Assembly (NCBI GenBank): GCA_039944535.1 | Contig: JBDUYP010000023.1 | Span: 124,001 to 188,000, forward strand | Origin: JAMZMI01 sp039944535 | Lineage (GTDB): Bacteria; Bacteroidota; Bacteroidia; Cytophagales; Cyclobacteriaceae | DNA: 64,000 bases | Direction: 5' to 3' | Part shown: one piece after another, positions 26,341-34,691 of the stretch | How positions within the stretch are numbered: the first letter of the stretch is position 1 | Layout: the number at the start of each line of letters is the position of its first letter | Notes under the pieces: model-generated | What the model saw: the letters and a program-made list of their open reading frames with translations, nothing else | What the model was told of the DNA's origin: nothing | The model's database searches: none | Made by a program: the position numbers and the translations under genes

Positions 26341-28065
26341 ATGAAGCCATTAGCATCCATTTTATTATTTGTTATCACAGTTTTCTGCGTGTCCGCGCAG
26401 AAACACCCATTATCCAAAAGCGACTCTGGAATCATTCATCACAATCTCGAGAAGTATGAATACCTACTCGAAAATCAAGATGTAAGGAGTGCGTCAGGAG
26501 CGCTGAATGACGTGGCGTTCGTCTATTGGAACAACAACCACTATCAGGAGGCTGCCGATTACTACGAGAAATCATTGAAGCTGAACGAGCAAGTATCCAA
26601 TGAAAACGGCATTGCCATGATCAACAACAATCTCGGTATGCTCTATGCAGATCTTGAGAAGTATGAGCAATCACTGGATCATTTCACTAAGACCCTGGCA
26701 GCCAGACGATCAAGTAAGGAGCCTGTGGGGGTCATTTCTGCTCTTATCAATATGTCCGTGGTGCTCAATAATTTGAGTCGCTATGAAGAGTCGGTGGAGT
26801 TACTGCTGGAAGCACTTGATATCGCACGGGAGCTCTACGATAAGTATCAGATGCGAAGTGTTTACGGGATGCTTTCAGAGACCTATGAAAAAATGGGGAA
26901 GGTGGATAAGTCACTTCAGTACTTCGACCTGTATAAGACATTTCACGAAGAGATTCAACGCGAAACTGTAAAGACCATAAGCAAGGAGCTGGAGCAGGAA
27001 AAGATAGAGAAACAGATAGCGGAAGCCGAAAAAGCCAAAAAAGAAAATGAGCTACTCAAAAAGGAAATAGAAATATATAAGAAGGAGCAGGAGATTCATG
27101 TGAAAGACTCCCTGAACCAGGAGCTATATGCCCACCTGACAAAAAATGAGATCGCACTGAAGCTTTTAGAAAACGAGAATCGCCTCAGTGAAATGGAAGT
27201 TGCTGCGCGTGAGCAGGAAAATGAGCGCCTCATGATGGATCGCAGAAATCTGTTTATGGTGCTTGGTATTATCATCATTTCCATCATCATCATTTCTGCT
27301 TTGGTTTTGATTAATCAGAAGAGATCAAGGCGATATGCCGCCAGCCTGAGAGAGAAGAACCAATCTATAGAAGAACAACGCCTTGCGCTGGTAGAAGCCA
27401 ACAGTGTAAAGGATCGGATTTTCTCCATCATCGCGCATGATCTCAGGAGCCCGATCAGTTCACTGCAGGGTTTCTTTTTCGTACTGGACGAATTTGAAGT
27501 GGACGAAGAGCTGAAAGTAGCTCTTAGCAATGTAGAGGCTCAGCTGACCAGTAGTGCTACATTGCTCGACAATTTGCTCGTATGGTCCAAGTCTCAAATA
27601 CAAAATGCAGAACCTGTGCTTGAGCCTGTAGATGTACATGCTTTGGTGGAAGAGTCTTTCAGACTTCTCACCGTTCAGGCAGTCAAGAAAGGCATCACCC
27701 TCGAGAACCATGTTTCTACTGACATGAGACTTGAGTCGGATATCAACATGCTAAATATTGTCATCAGAAATCTCATTCAAAATGCCATCAAATTCACCCC
27801 TATTGATGGTAAGGTCAGTGTGGGGTTCAAAGAAGAAGAGGGGCATCAGCTGATCCAGGTCGCCGATACGGGTGTGGGTATGGATCAGGATAAAGTGGCC
27901 AAACTTTTTGATATCAGAACCAACAGGACCACAGAAGGTACATCGCAGGAAAAAGGATCAGGACTTGGTCTGGTGCTTTGCAAAGAACTTATAGAAAAAG
28001 TAAATGGATTGATCGAAGTGTCCAGTAAACCAGGAACAGGTTCGGTTTTCACTTTAAAATTTTGA
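26341..28065 (+). CDS. TPR-containing sensor histidine kinase
   Basis: 574 residues. Signal peptide (MKPLASILLFVITVFCVSAQ), tetratricopeptide repeats in the periplasm (about 30-205: NNHYQEAADYYEKSLKLNE, LEKYEQSLDHFTKTLA), a long charged coiled coil (205-300), one membrane helix (303-324), a dimerisation/phosphoacceptor domain with His366 in IIAHDLRSPISSLQGF, and an ATPase domain with NLIQNAIKF, DTGVGM and GSGLGLVL. No response regulator is adjacent, so its partner lies elsewhere. The following gene starts 25 bp later and is probably co-transcribed. Confidence 0.93.
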   Translation: MKPLASILLFVITVFCVSAQKHPLSKSDSGIIHHNLEKYEYLLENQDVRSASGALNDVAFVYWNNNHYQEAADYYEKSLKLNEQVSNENGIAMINNNLGMLYADLEKYEQSLDHFTKTLAARRSSKEPVGVISALINMSVVLNNLSRYEESVELLLEALDIARELYDKYQMRSVYGMLSETYEKMGKVDKSLQYFDLYKTFHEEIQRETVKTISKELEQEKIEKQIAEAEKAKKENELLKKEIEIYKKEQEIHVKDSLNQELYAHLTKNEIALKLLENENRLSEMEVAAREQENERLMMDRRNLFMVLGIIIISIIIISALVLINQKRSRRYAASLREKNQSIEEQRLALVEANSVKDRIFSIIAHDLRSPISSLQGFFFVLDEFEVDEELKVALSNVEAQLTSSATLLDNLLVWSKSQIQNAEPVLEPVDVHALVEESFRLLTVQAVKKGITLENHVSTDMRLESDINMLNIVIRNLIQNAIKFTPIDGKVSVGFKEEEGHQLIQVADTGVGMDQDKVAKLFDIRTNRTTEGTSQEKGSGLGLVLCKELIEKVNGLIEVSSKPGTGSVFTLKF

Positions 28066-28090
28066 TCATATTCCGTCAAACCTAACACCA

Positions 28091-29821
28091 ATGAAATACA
28101 GCCTATTTTCAGCCTTTCTACTGATGGTCGTGTGCACGTATGCTCAGGATCTGCCTACTCATCATACTGATTCTACAGGAAACCTATATTGGAGAAAATC
28201 AACTCCGGTTTATCTGTTTATTTCGGATAGTCCGAATGGAGAAAAGGAACGGCTGAAAAGCAAGGTCACAGAAAAGTATGCAGACCCGTTTTATCTGGAT
28301 ACCGAGGGTGTAAACTACATCAGATCAAAGCATGCCGTGGACCCGGAAACAAAACAAATCATTCCAAATCTGGAAATAATGTTTGAAGTGTATGCCGATG
28401 GAATTGCCCCTGTGAGTACCATCAGCTACAAAAATGTGAGTAAATACAAGTCTCCGGAGCATCTCTATTACAAAGACGGCATGACCGTGGAGCTTGCATC
28501 CAAAGACGAAATGTCGGGCGTGAGAACGCTTAGCTACAAAATCAATGGTTCGGGTTTCAAGGATTACCAGCAGCCTATCGAATTTAGCACCAGAGGCGAT
28601 TATGAGCTTAGCGTTTACGCTATTGATAACGTTGGGAATGTGGAGGAAACGCAAACGGTCAGTTTTATCATAGATGATCAGGACCCGGTCAGTAAGATCA
28701 ACGTGAACGGGATCACGGAAGCCGGGGTGGTCTCTAATGGATCGAAAATGTATCTACTGGCTTACGATTCGCTTTCAGGCATAAAGACCCTGAAGTACCG
28801 ATTTGATGACCTTTCGGAAAAAGTTTACAATGGAAAGGAACTACCGTTTACCGAGCTGGAAGAGGGAGATCATACGGTGTATTTTCATTCGGAAGATCGG
28901 GTTGGCAATGTAGAAGAAGAACAGTCCTTTTCCTTCTTCCTCGACAAGTCAGCGCCGCTTATGGTGGCCGATGTGCTGGGAGATAGGTTTATCGTAAATG
29001 ATGAGATTTATTTCTCGGGTAGAACCAAACTGAAACTGACAGCTGTAGATAATAAAGTAGGAGTGAAGGAGATCATGTTTTCAGTAGATGAGGAGGAGTT
29101 TAAGAAATATGAGAATCCATTTTATTTGCCTAGCGTCTCCGGAGTGCACCTGATTAGGTATTACTCTGTTGATAATTTGAACAACTCCACGGCGGACTCC
29201 AAAAAGAGCCACTACCTGGGGCAGGGAGGATTTGAAGAATTCAAGCACAATGTCAACAAATTCTATGTGGACCTTACAGGACCGGTAATTAGTCACAAGG
29301 TTGAAAATTACTCATTTGTAAGGGAGGACACGCTTTACCTAGGCCCGTATTCGAAGATCAGGCTGACAGGTACTGACCCTGAATCCGGCCTTCAAAATAT
29401 CACCTACTCTGTCAACAATGAAGTGGGAGAAAATGCATATGCTGAGCCGTTTACGCTGAGCAAAGAGGGATTTACCACGCTGAGCTATTTCGGTTATGAC
29501 AATGTGAACAACCGAAACATTGCTGACTTTAAGTTTTATCTCGACAGTACAGAGCCGGAGATTTTCATACAGTTCAATACAGGAGCCACACGAGAGCGAA
29601 GCGGCTTGAAGGAGTATCCGATCACAGCGGGTATTTTCTTGTCTGCTACTGACAAAACCTCCGGGATCAGCAAAATGTACTACAAGCTTGGCAATGAGCC
29701 GGAGAGGAGCTACGCCGGACTGATCACCAACATCAAGAAGGGTAAGCACAAGCTCATTGTACGAGCTATCGACTTTTTGAACAATGAGAAAGTAGAGGAG
29801 ATAGAATTTTATATCAAGTAA
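28091..29821 (+). CDS. Secreted protein with OmpL47-type Ig-like repeats
   Basis: 576 residues with signal peptide (MKYSLFSAFLLMVVCTYAQ). The chain contains about five repeats of 90-100 residues of the type VELASKDEMSGVRTLSYKIN ... Y.L.VYAIDNVGNVEE...FIIDDQDP, which match the OmpL47-like beta domain found in surface proteins. No catalytic domain and no type IX sorting tail are visible. Co-directional with the TPR kinase (25-bp gap); it may be an envelope partner of that sensor, which is inference. Confidence 0.8.
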   Translation: MKYSLFSAFLLMVVCTYAQDLPTHHTDSTGNLYWRKSTPVYLFISDSPNGEKERLKSKVTEKYADPFYLDTEGVNYIRSKHAVDPETKQIIPNLEIMFEVYADGIAPVSTISYKNVSKYKSPEHLYYKDGMTVELASKDEMSGVRTLSYKINGSGFKDYQQPIEFSTRGDYELSVYAIDNVGNVEETQTVSFIIDDQDPVSKINVNGITEAGVVSNGSKMYLLAYDSLSGIKTLKYRFDDLSEKVYNGKELPFTELEEGDHTVYFHSEDRVGNVEEEQSFSFFLDKSAPLMVADVLGDRFIVNDEIYFSGRTKLKLTAVDNKVGVKEIMFSVDEEEFKKYENPFYLPSVSGVHLIRYYSVDNLNNSTADSKKSHYLGQGGFEEFKHNVNKFYVDLTGPVISHKVENYSFVREDTLYLGPYSKIRLTGTDPESGLQNITYSVNNEVGENAYAEPFTLSKEGFTTLSYFGYDNVNNRNIADFKFYLDSTEPEIFIQFNTGATRERSGLKEYPITAGIFLSATDKTSGISKMYYKLGNEPERSYAGLITNIKKGKHKLIVRAIDFLNNEKVEEIEFYIK

Positions 29822-29855
29822 GGCAGGTTCGAATCATCTGATAGGGAGCCCAATC

Positions 29856-29878
29856 GCTGGTTAGGTTTTAAAACCAGC
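29856..29878. other. Inverted repeat in the gap after the OmpL47-type gene
   Basis: Seven-base stem gctggtt/aaccagc with a 9-base loop. It could be a weak terminator for the plus-strand gene or the left limit of the cassette array. Otherwise the 213-bp gap 29822-30034 shows nothing I can name. Confidence 0.35.
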
Positions 29879-30034
29879 TCTGCTGCATAATGTCCTAAGC
29901 TTAAAATCATTCAATGAGGTGAATGTAAGAGGGGTTTATAGATACTGTTTTCTTCTTCATCTTATAGTGAAGACTCAAGAACTTCATTCCGCAAAAGTTT
30001 AAGTTATGATCAGCTCGAAGTGTCTTGTCAGTGT

Positions 30035-30370
30035 TTATGGGCATAAGTCACACTTGAGCCATCCGAGTTCGATAATTGTTGACACTGAATCAACGCATAG
30101 AAAAGTTAAAAAGCTGAGTATAGCAACAATCGAAATCGTTAATAATACCTGTAAACTCAGTTTGGTTTTGAAAACCAGGATCAGGCTTGTTAGAAGGAAT
30201 ATTGCTGCAAGAAGAATTAATGCTGGAATTGTTAGGAAGTTCAGGCCTGGTTTATAGGCTCCCAAATACATGAACGTACCAGTTAAGATAAACCCAATCA
30301 GGAATTCAGTACTGGCGAAAATTGCGAACTGAGTGTAAGTTGTGTTTTTAATTCTGCTCCAAACGTTCAT
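30035..30370 (-). CDS. Small four-helix membrane protein, unknown
   Basis: 111 residues starting MNVWSRIKNTTYTQF, with four predicted membrane helices filling nearly the whole chain. I recognise no family. The frame runs further upstream, but the ATG at 30370 overlaps the end of the preceding 41-residue gene by 23 bp, as expected for coupled genes. Last gene of the leftmost cassette of the array. Confidence 0.6.
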   Translation of the reverse strand: MNVWSRIKNTTYTQFAIFASTEFLIGFILTGTFMYLGAYKPGLNFLTIPALILLAAIFLLTSLILVFKTKLSLQVLLTISIVAILSFLTFLCVDSVSTIIELGWLKCDLCP

Positions 30371-30473
30371 CAGCGATTCGTTTTCTAAGTGCAGCGGATT
30401 TGGAAGGTTCTTGGGCAAAAGCAAAAAGTTGAATTGAGAGTGTTACAATTCCAAATAGAATAAATTTCTTCAT
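30348..30473 (-). CDS. Tiny secreted peptide, unknown
   Basis: 41 residues: a standard signal peptide (MKKFILFGIVTLSIQLFAFAQ) and then only about 20 residues rich in charged side chains. If exported, the mature peptide is very short. The gene overlaps the start of the four-helix membrane protein. It may be a real small peptide or the decayed start of a longer secreted protein. Confidence 0.5.
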   Translation of the reverse strand: MKKFILFGIVTLSIQLFAFAQEPSKSAALRKRIADERLEQN

Positions 30474-30495
30474 TGAGGTCCGTTTATGTGTGGTA

Positions 30496-30553
30496 CCGTT
30501 TACTGTATGGTGCGTATCCCGAAGGGTGTGCACTATACAGAGTGTTACCAGTA
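30496..30553 (-). other. attC-like site, short form
   Basis: About 58 bp. Outer arm tgttaccagta (30543-30553), inner arms 30530-30540 and 30503-30513 pairing 10 of 11 (ctgtatagtgc type), and a small cccgaaggg hairpin in the loop. Size and nested symmetry are close to a classical integron attC. It follows the 225-residue gene and precedes the 41-residue gene. The junction at its left edge is degenerate (G/GTACC instead of G/TT). Confidence 0.55.
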
Positions 30554-30578
30554 TTTATTATTTATCTGTTCAGTTCTA

Positions 30579-31256
30579 TCACTCTGTTTTAAGTTTAGTG
30601 AAAGTATACTGAGTTTTATTTTTCTTTGGACGTCCAAGTCGCAAATATTTCTCTTCCAATTTGAAAGGTAGGTGAGTTTCAATTTTGTTTAAATAGTCTT
30701 TGAAATTTTGGTCTGCCTTGTCATATGGAAAATACAAATCAGAACTGCAAGAACAACTACGAGAAAGCCAAACCATAATACTTGATTTGTTTTGTTGGTT
30801 TGGCAATTCAATTCTTGTTGTTGGGTCAATGAGGTTGAAATCAAATGAAACTATTAATTCAACTGGTCCAAAAGTGAACTTAGGCCAAGGTTGTCCTGCA
30901 ATTATATAGTCAAGCACTTTTGATAAGTCACCTTTGTCAAACTCCCACTCATTTTTTGTTTGAGTGGAAGGAAGACCACTTGGATAATGGTATGATAGCG
31001 GTTCTGATTTTGGTTCTCCGAAAACTATTCTTGTATCAGCAATTATTTTGTCAGCAATCTCTGGATGCTCATCATCTTTCCAAGCGGAATAAGCTGTCAA
31101 TTGAATTCTTGTCGGTTCGTTAATTGAAACTGTAGAACAGTTCGTCAAAAAGGTGTTCAAACCAGCCCAAACTTTTTCAATCTTTCCACCATTCAATCGC
31201 TGAGTTGTCCTACTTTTTGGAAGTGAATAAAATATGAATGGTTTATCTGCTATCAT
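30579..31256 (-). CDS. Cassette gene: unknown 225-residue protein
   Basis: 225 residues, no signal peptide or membrane helix, beta-rich with many Pro and aromatic residues and a SCSCSSD stretch near 165. I recognise no domain. It sits alone in its cassette, begins 35 bp after the G/TT junction at 31291/31292 and stops 26 bp before the attC-like arm. The likely promoter lies in the repeat upstream (31330-31361). Function unknown. Confidence 0.7.
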   Translation of the reverse strand: MIADKPFIFYSLPKSRTTQRLNGGKIEKVWAGLNTFLTNCSTVSINEPTRIQLTAYSAWKDDEHPEIADKIIADTRIVFGEPKSEPLSYHYPSGLPSTQTKNEWEFDKGDLSKVLDYIIAGQPWPKFTFGPVELIVSFDFNLIDPTTRIELPNQQNKSSIMVWLSRSCSCSSDLYFPYDKADQNFKDYLNKIETHLPFKLEEKYLRLGRPKKNKTQYTFTKLKTE

Positions 31257-31291
31257 TATCTGTTGCTGTCGTCTTTTACAATTACTGATAA

Positions 31292-31510
31292 CAACCAGAT
31301 AACACGCACTGTGTGCGTTACCTGTCTTTCAAATATACCAATCTATTCCATTAAGTCTAAAGGACTTTTACTCATCCAGATTTTTGGTAGTCACACGCAT
31401 ATAGATTTCCGTCGTTTTGGGGTTCGAGTGCCCAGGCATTTGGAGATCTCGCAGATTAGTTCCGTTTTCTAGCTAGTGTGTAGCAAAACGATCAGATATG
31501 GCAAGTGGCC
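31292..31510 (-). repeat. Conserved cassette-junction repeat, copy 1
   Basis: About 219 bp, closely similar to the copies at 32088, 33137 and 34692. From the junction inward: CAACC, a hairpin of AACACGCAC/GTGTGCGTT type (31296-31324), a minus-strand promoter, the inverted repeat aagtc-taaag-gactt, then a conserved stretch ending in ACGATCNGATATGGC. Beyond it (31511-31604) is cassette-specific sequence with arms ccctttct/agaaaggg. No coding capacity. Confidence 0.85.
31330..31361 (-). promoter_or_regulatory. Promoter inside junction repeat 1
   Basis: Minus strand TTTA-N20-TATATTTG, a good match to the Bacteroidota TTTG-N(19-21)-TAnnTTTG promoter. Transcription would start near 31324, at the edge of the hairpin, about 68 nt before the ATG at 31256. 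Confidence 0.6.
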
Positions 31511-31616
31511 GTACCCTTTCTAAAAAGTACCAAGGTAGTGAAACTGCCCGGGAGGAGGTGAAGCCGAGCTGAGAAAGGGCTGAAACATATGCCCGATCAG
31601 CGTCTGTTGGCAAGCG

Positions 31617-32060
31617 TTAGTTTTTGGGTAGCCAGAATTCGTCTTTCCAGATTTCCTTGCCTGTTCGTATCCAGTGCCATATTTTGTTCGACCAGAAGCT
31701 ACTCATGGTAAGAGTTAGTTCGTAATTCGTTTCGGCGTTCAGGATGGTCCATTGGCCTGCTTGGTTAGTACGAGAGCAGTCAAAGCAGATGTTGATTCCG
31801 TTAATAGTAGCAAATTTCAACTTGCCGTTATCAATCATCTCCCAACGTTCAATCCGTAAAATTTCCAAATCTGGATTCTGAGTTGTTAGTCCGTTAAAAT
31901 GCTGGAAAAACTCGCTTACGTTTTCGGGAATTTCTACTCCAAGATCATTCGAAAAGCTAGCAATAGTAGGTTCATCAGTTCCTTTGTTCAAGACGAAATG
32001 GAAGTCAGGGTGAGTCTTCTTCACTTTTGCGAAGTTCAGTTCGAAATCTTTAAGGTTCAT
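31617..32060 (-). CDS. Cassette gene: SMI1/KNR4 (SUKH)-like protein
   Basis: 147 residues, no export signal. The segment IASFSNDLGVEIPENVSEFFQHFNGL matches the start of SUKH-superfamily domains (here shown as LGVEIPENVSEFFQHFNG), with a later SFWSNKIWHWIRTG in the position of the usual conserved aromatic motif. Many SUKH proteins are immunity proteins against polymorphic toxins, but no toxin is beside it. Single gene in a cassette bounded by an 11/11 complementary pair. Family call is by pattern only. Confidence 0.6.
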   Translation of the reverse strand: MNLKDFELNFAKVKKTHPDFHFVLNKGTDEPTIASFSNDLGVEIPENVSEFFQHFNGLTTQNPDLEILRIERWEMIDNGKLKFATINGINICFDCSRTNQAGQWTILNAETNYELTLTMSSFWSNKIWHWIRTGKEIWKDEFWLPKN

Positions 32061-32087
32061 ATTCTCCGTTCAAGGTATGCTTGCCAA

Positions 32088-32307
32088 CAACCAGCTAACG
32101 CGCACTGTGTGTGTTAGCTGCCTTTCAAATATACCAATCTATTCCATTAAGTCTAAAGGACTTTTACCCGTCTAGATTTTTGGTAGTCACACGCATCTAG
32201 CTTTCTGTTGTTTTGGGGTTCGAGTGCCCAGGCATTTGGAGATCTCGCAGATTAGTTCCGTTTTCTAGCTTGTGCGGAGCAAAACGATCGGATATGGCGA
32301 GAGGCCA
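32088..32307 (-). repeat. Conserved cassette-junction repeat, copy 2
   Basis: About 220 bp, same order as copy 1: CAACC, hairpin cagctaac...gttagctg (32092-32120, close to perfect with G-T pairs), promoter, inverted repeat and conserved tail. It separates the SUKH-like cassette from the 259-residue secreted-protein cassette. Only about 15 bp of cassette-specific sequence lie between its tail and the arm at 32323-32332. Confidence 0.85.
32126..32157 (-). promoter_or_regulatory. Promoter inside junction repeat 2
   Basis: TTTA-N20-TATATTTG on the minus strand. Predicted start near 32120, about 60 nt before the ATG at 32060. Confidence 0.6.
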
Positions 32308-32336
32308 TGCGCCACCATTGTCTGTTAGCGACTGAT

Positions 32337-33116
32337 TCATTGCAATTTGAACTGCATTGGGATAGTTACTTCTATCTCTTGACAGTTCCGATTCACTTTT
32401 AGCTTTTTCTTTGCTTGTTCGAGGTTATCAATGAATTGATCTTCAATTCCGTAACCAAGCTCGTTTATGAGTTCATAGTTAAAATCACAGTCAGCCGTCA
32501 GATTAATCTTAATGAAAAGTGTTCCTTCAATCTGGTTTCTTCGTGCCTCGGATGGGTAAATTACATCACAGGTTGTGTTAACATGTATGGTATCAGCTTT
32601 ACCAAAAGTGTCCTGCGTTATGAGGGTGTTGACAGAAGATACCCCTAAAAATATGTGGTTTATAGACTCAGATTTTGAAATAACTTTGCCATCCTGAAAT
32701 TCTTTTGCGGAAGTTAAGAATGGTTTACCGCATCCGTTCAGTTCATAGGTTGTCCATGTTCCAGTAGGTTCTCCATTCCTTGTTACCTCAATTGATTTTA
32801 ATTCCCCGTTCGAAAAGTATGTTCTGGTTGTTTGTTCAGAATCTGATAATTCCTTGATCACTTGTCCGCTAGAATTAAACTTAATGTAGGAAGTTTTATC
32901 TCCATGATCAAAGTATCCTCTTTCCTCAAGTTGGCCGTTTTTTCGATATACTTCATACCCACCATGATAGATTTCCTTTTCCGGCTTGATGACAAAATAG
33001 TGGCTCTTAACCATCTTAGTTTTTGGATAGTATTCAGTAACCTCTTTCAGCTTAGGTTGTTGTCCGAAAGAGATCAAAGGAGTAAGTACTATCAATATAA
33101 AAAGTAGTTGTCTCAA
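32337..33116 (-). CDS. Cassette gene: secreted protein with YwqK/MORN-like repeats and TonB-type C-terminus
   Basis: 259 residues. Signal peptide (MRQLLFILIVLTPLISFGQ); MORN-like repeats of the YwqK type (YEVYRKNGQLEERGYFDHG, YFSNGELKSIEVTRNGE) at about 45-125; then a C-terminal TonB-like domain (about 175-259) with VIYPSEARRNQIEGTLFIK, the usual PxxAR...G.v.v. pattern. It lacks the N-terminal membrane anchor of a working TonB, so it is probably a periplasmic relative. Cassette ends pair 10/10. Specific role unknown. Confidence 0.75.
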   Translation of the reverse strand: MRQLLFILIVLTPLISFGQQPKLKEVTEYYPKTKMVKSHYFVIKPEKEIYHGGYEVYRKNGQLEERGYFDHGDKTSYIKFNSSGQVIKELSDSEQTTRTYFSNGELKSIEVTRNGEPTGTWTTYELNGCGKPFLTSAKEFQDGKVISKSESINHIFLGVSSVNTLITQDTFGKADTIHVNTTCDVIYPSEARRNQIEGTLFIKINLTADCDFNYELINELGYGIEDQFIDNLEQAKKKLKVNRNCQEIEVTIPMQFKLQ

Positions 33117-33136
33117 TGTGGGGTATTTGTCGCTAA

Positions 33137-33355
33137 CAACCAGCTAACGCGCACAGTGCGCGTTACCTGCCTTTCAAATATACCAATCTATCCCATTAAG
33201 TCTAAAGGACTTTTACCCATCCAGATTTTTGGTAGTCACATGCATCTAGATTTCTGTCGTTTTGGGGTTCGTGTGCCCAGGAATTTGGAAATCTCGCAGA
33301 TTAGTTCCGTTTTCTAGCTAGTGTGTAGCAAAACGATCGGATATGGCAAGTGGGG
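33137..33355 (-). repeat. Conserved cassette-junction repeat, copy 3
   Basis: About 219 bp, same structure as the other copies. Its terminal hairpin (33141-33169) is the most perfect, cagctaacgcgcac against gtgcgcgttacctg with one mismatch. Followed at 33361 by a 16-bp palindrome and cassette-specific sequence up to the end of the 139-residue gene. Confidence 0.85.
33175..33206 (-). promoter_or_regulatory. Promoter inside junction repeat 3
   Basis: TTTA-N20-TATATTTG on the minus strand. Predicted start near 33169, about 53 nt before the ATG at 33116. Confidence 0.6.
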
Positions 33356-33360
33356 ATTAG

Positions 33361-33378
33361 TCCCGATAGCTATCGGGA
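33361..33378. repeat. Perfect palindrome tcccgatagctatcggga
   Basis: 18-bp perfect palindrome within the junction after the 139-residue cassette gene. I recall this motif as a frequent intergenic element in Bacteroidota genomes, so it may be a dispersed repeat that landed in this site. Confidence 0.7.
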
Positions 33379-33447
33379 TCCCACGAGCAGAAGGTAGCAG
33401 AAAGCACTTAATTACATGCCTCATACATATTGTTGTGGATCGTTTTT

Positions 33448-33867
33448 TTAGTTTTTAAAATGTTCTTTAGCCAGTAGGTTGATCCGCATTGCTGGCTCGT
33501 TCCAAAAGTCTGATCCAAAATCCAAAAGTCTAATTATGACTAGTTGTAAGTCTGAATAAAGAAGCTGTAGGTTTTTTAAATAAGCTTCTTTAGTTCGAGC
33601 ACTAAAGTTTGATTGTTCTTGAAGGTCAAAGTATTTAAACACCCAGTACATGGCCATTTCATCCCCTTCATAAATTGAGGTGTCAAAACTTGAACAGAGG
33701 TTCGTGTTCACCCCAAACCCATGTCCCATACAGTCGTAAACCTTTACGTTGAAATCAGGGTTGTAAATAACATGAAGTTGACCTTCATGGGCAGTTTCAA
33801 TTTTGAAATCATGTTGTTCAAGAAAGTTTTGAAAATCTCTTGAAAGTAGTTCTATGAATTGCGCCAT
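33448..33867 (-). CDS. Cassette gene: unknown 139-residue protein
   Basis: 139 residues, no signal peptide. An N-terminal half with a beta pattern (LHVIYNPDFNVKVYDCMGHG) and a helical C-terminal half with FSARTKEAYLKNLQLLYSDL. No family recognised. Its cassette boundary pair is weak (gatctacgacg at 33893-33903 against tgttgtggatc at 33431-33441, 8 of 11), so this junction may be decayed. Confidence 0.65.
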   Translation of the reverse strand: MAQFIELLSRDFQNFLEQHDFKIETAHEGQLHVIYNPDFNVKVYDCMGHGFGVNTNLCSSFDTSIYEGDEMAMYWVFKYFDLQEQSNFSARTKEAYLKNLQLLYSDLQLVIIRLLDFGSDFWNEPAMRINLLAKEHFKN

Positions 33868-33892
33868 AAGAGTTTAAGTAACGAAGATCAAT

Positions 33893-34131
33893 GATCTACG
33901 ACGATCAAATATGGCGAGTGGCCACATCCGTCTTTAAAAAGCAGTAAAATAGTGAAACTGCCCAACCACCACAACAGTATCCATGAAGAACTGCCTCTTG
34001 AAAGATAAAAGCCAGAACCACAGAAGTCTCTACGAAGCTCTAAAATTTCAGAATGGGCAGGGTCACGGTCGAGTTGCACAGAAGTCTCAGGTTGGTAGTT
34101 TGGCCATTCGCCATATCGCCTGTTACCACAC
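33893..34131 (-). other. attC-like site with truncated repeat tail
   Basis: After the 177-residue gene: outer arm tgttaccacac (34121-34131), then tggccattcgccatat (34101-34116) pairing 15 of 16 with atatggcgagtggcca (33909-33924). The second arm is the tail end of the conserved junction repeat (acgatcNNatatggc), but the other 200 bp of the repeat, with promoter and hairpin, are missing here. Confidence 0.6.
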
Positions 34132-34133
34132 GT

Positions 34134-34667
34134 TTAGTTTTGGTTGAACAGTTCCGTTAAGAAGTTAATCCGCTGTTCATCAGTTAGATTGTCTGTAAAA
34201 ACTGCATAGTTCAGGGCATATTCGTTCTTGCGTCCAAAAAGGAACATAGTATTTACATTGTTACCGACAATTTTCCAAATTAGAAAGTCTCCAGTTTCCT
34301 CCGTGTCCAGTATTTCGGTTGTATAGCCTTGATTCAGGTAGTATTCGGAATCCCACAAATAGAATTTATCCACCCATTGTTGGTTCGTTAAGGTGTCATT
34401 ATGAAATGGGTACTTGTTCACTGGGTTGAGTGCAACTGCAATTGATGTTGAGTCAGCGTTTTTAAAATAGTGCTGTCTGCTGGTTTCGTTATAATTTGTT
34501 TTCGTCCATTCCCCAGGAATGTCAATGTTACCGTATGGAAAGAGCATTAAGGATGTTATGTTCTTCTCTTCATCATAGCTGTCAGAAATGAGCATTGTTG
34601 TTTGACTGGTCTTGCAGCCAATAAAGGATGTTATGATGAGAAATAAGATTGCTAGATTCTTGTTCAT
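34134..34667 (-). CDS. Cassette gene: lipoprotein of unknown function
   Basis: 177 residues with a lipoprotein signal (MNKNLAILFLIITSFIGC, lipidated Cys18). The rest alternates beta segments, e.g. EYALNYAVFTDNLTDEQR near the end. No family recognised. Cassette ends pair 11/11 and the stop lies 3 bp inside the attC-like arm. The promoter in repeat 4 is about 57 nt upstream. Confidence 0.7.
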   Translation of the reverse strand: MNKNLAILFLIITSFIGCKTSQTTMLISDSYDEEKNITSLMLFPYGNIDIPGEWTKTNYNETSRQHYFKNADSTSIAVALNPVNKYPFHNDTLTNQQWVDKFYLWDSEYYLNQGYTTEILDTEETGDFLIWKIVGNNVNTMFLFGRKNEYALNYAVFTDNLTDEQRINFLTELFNQN

Positions 34668-34691
34668 CGGCTAGGAGAGTATGTGTGGTAA

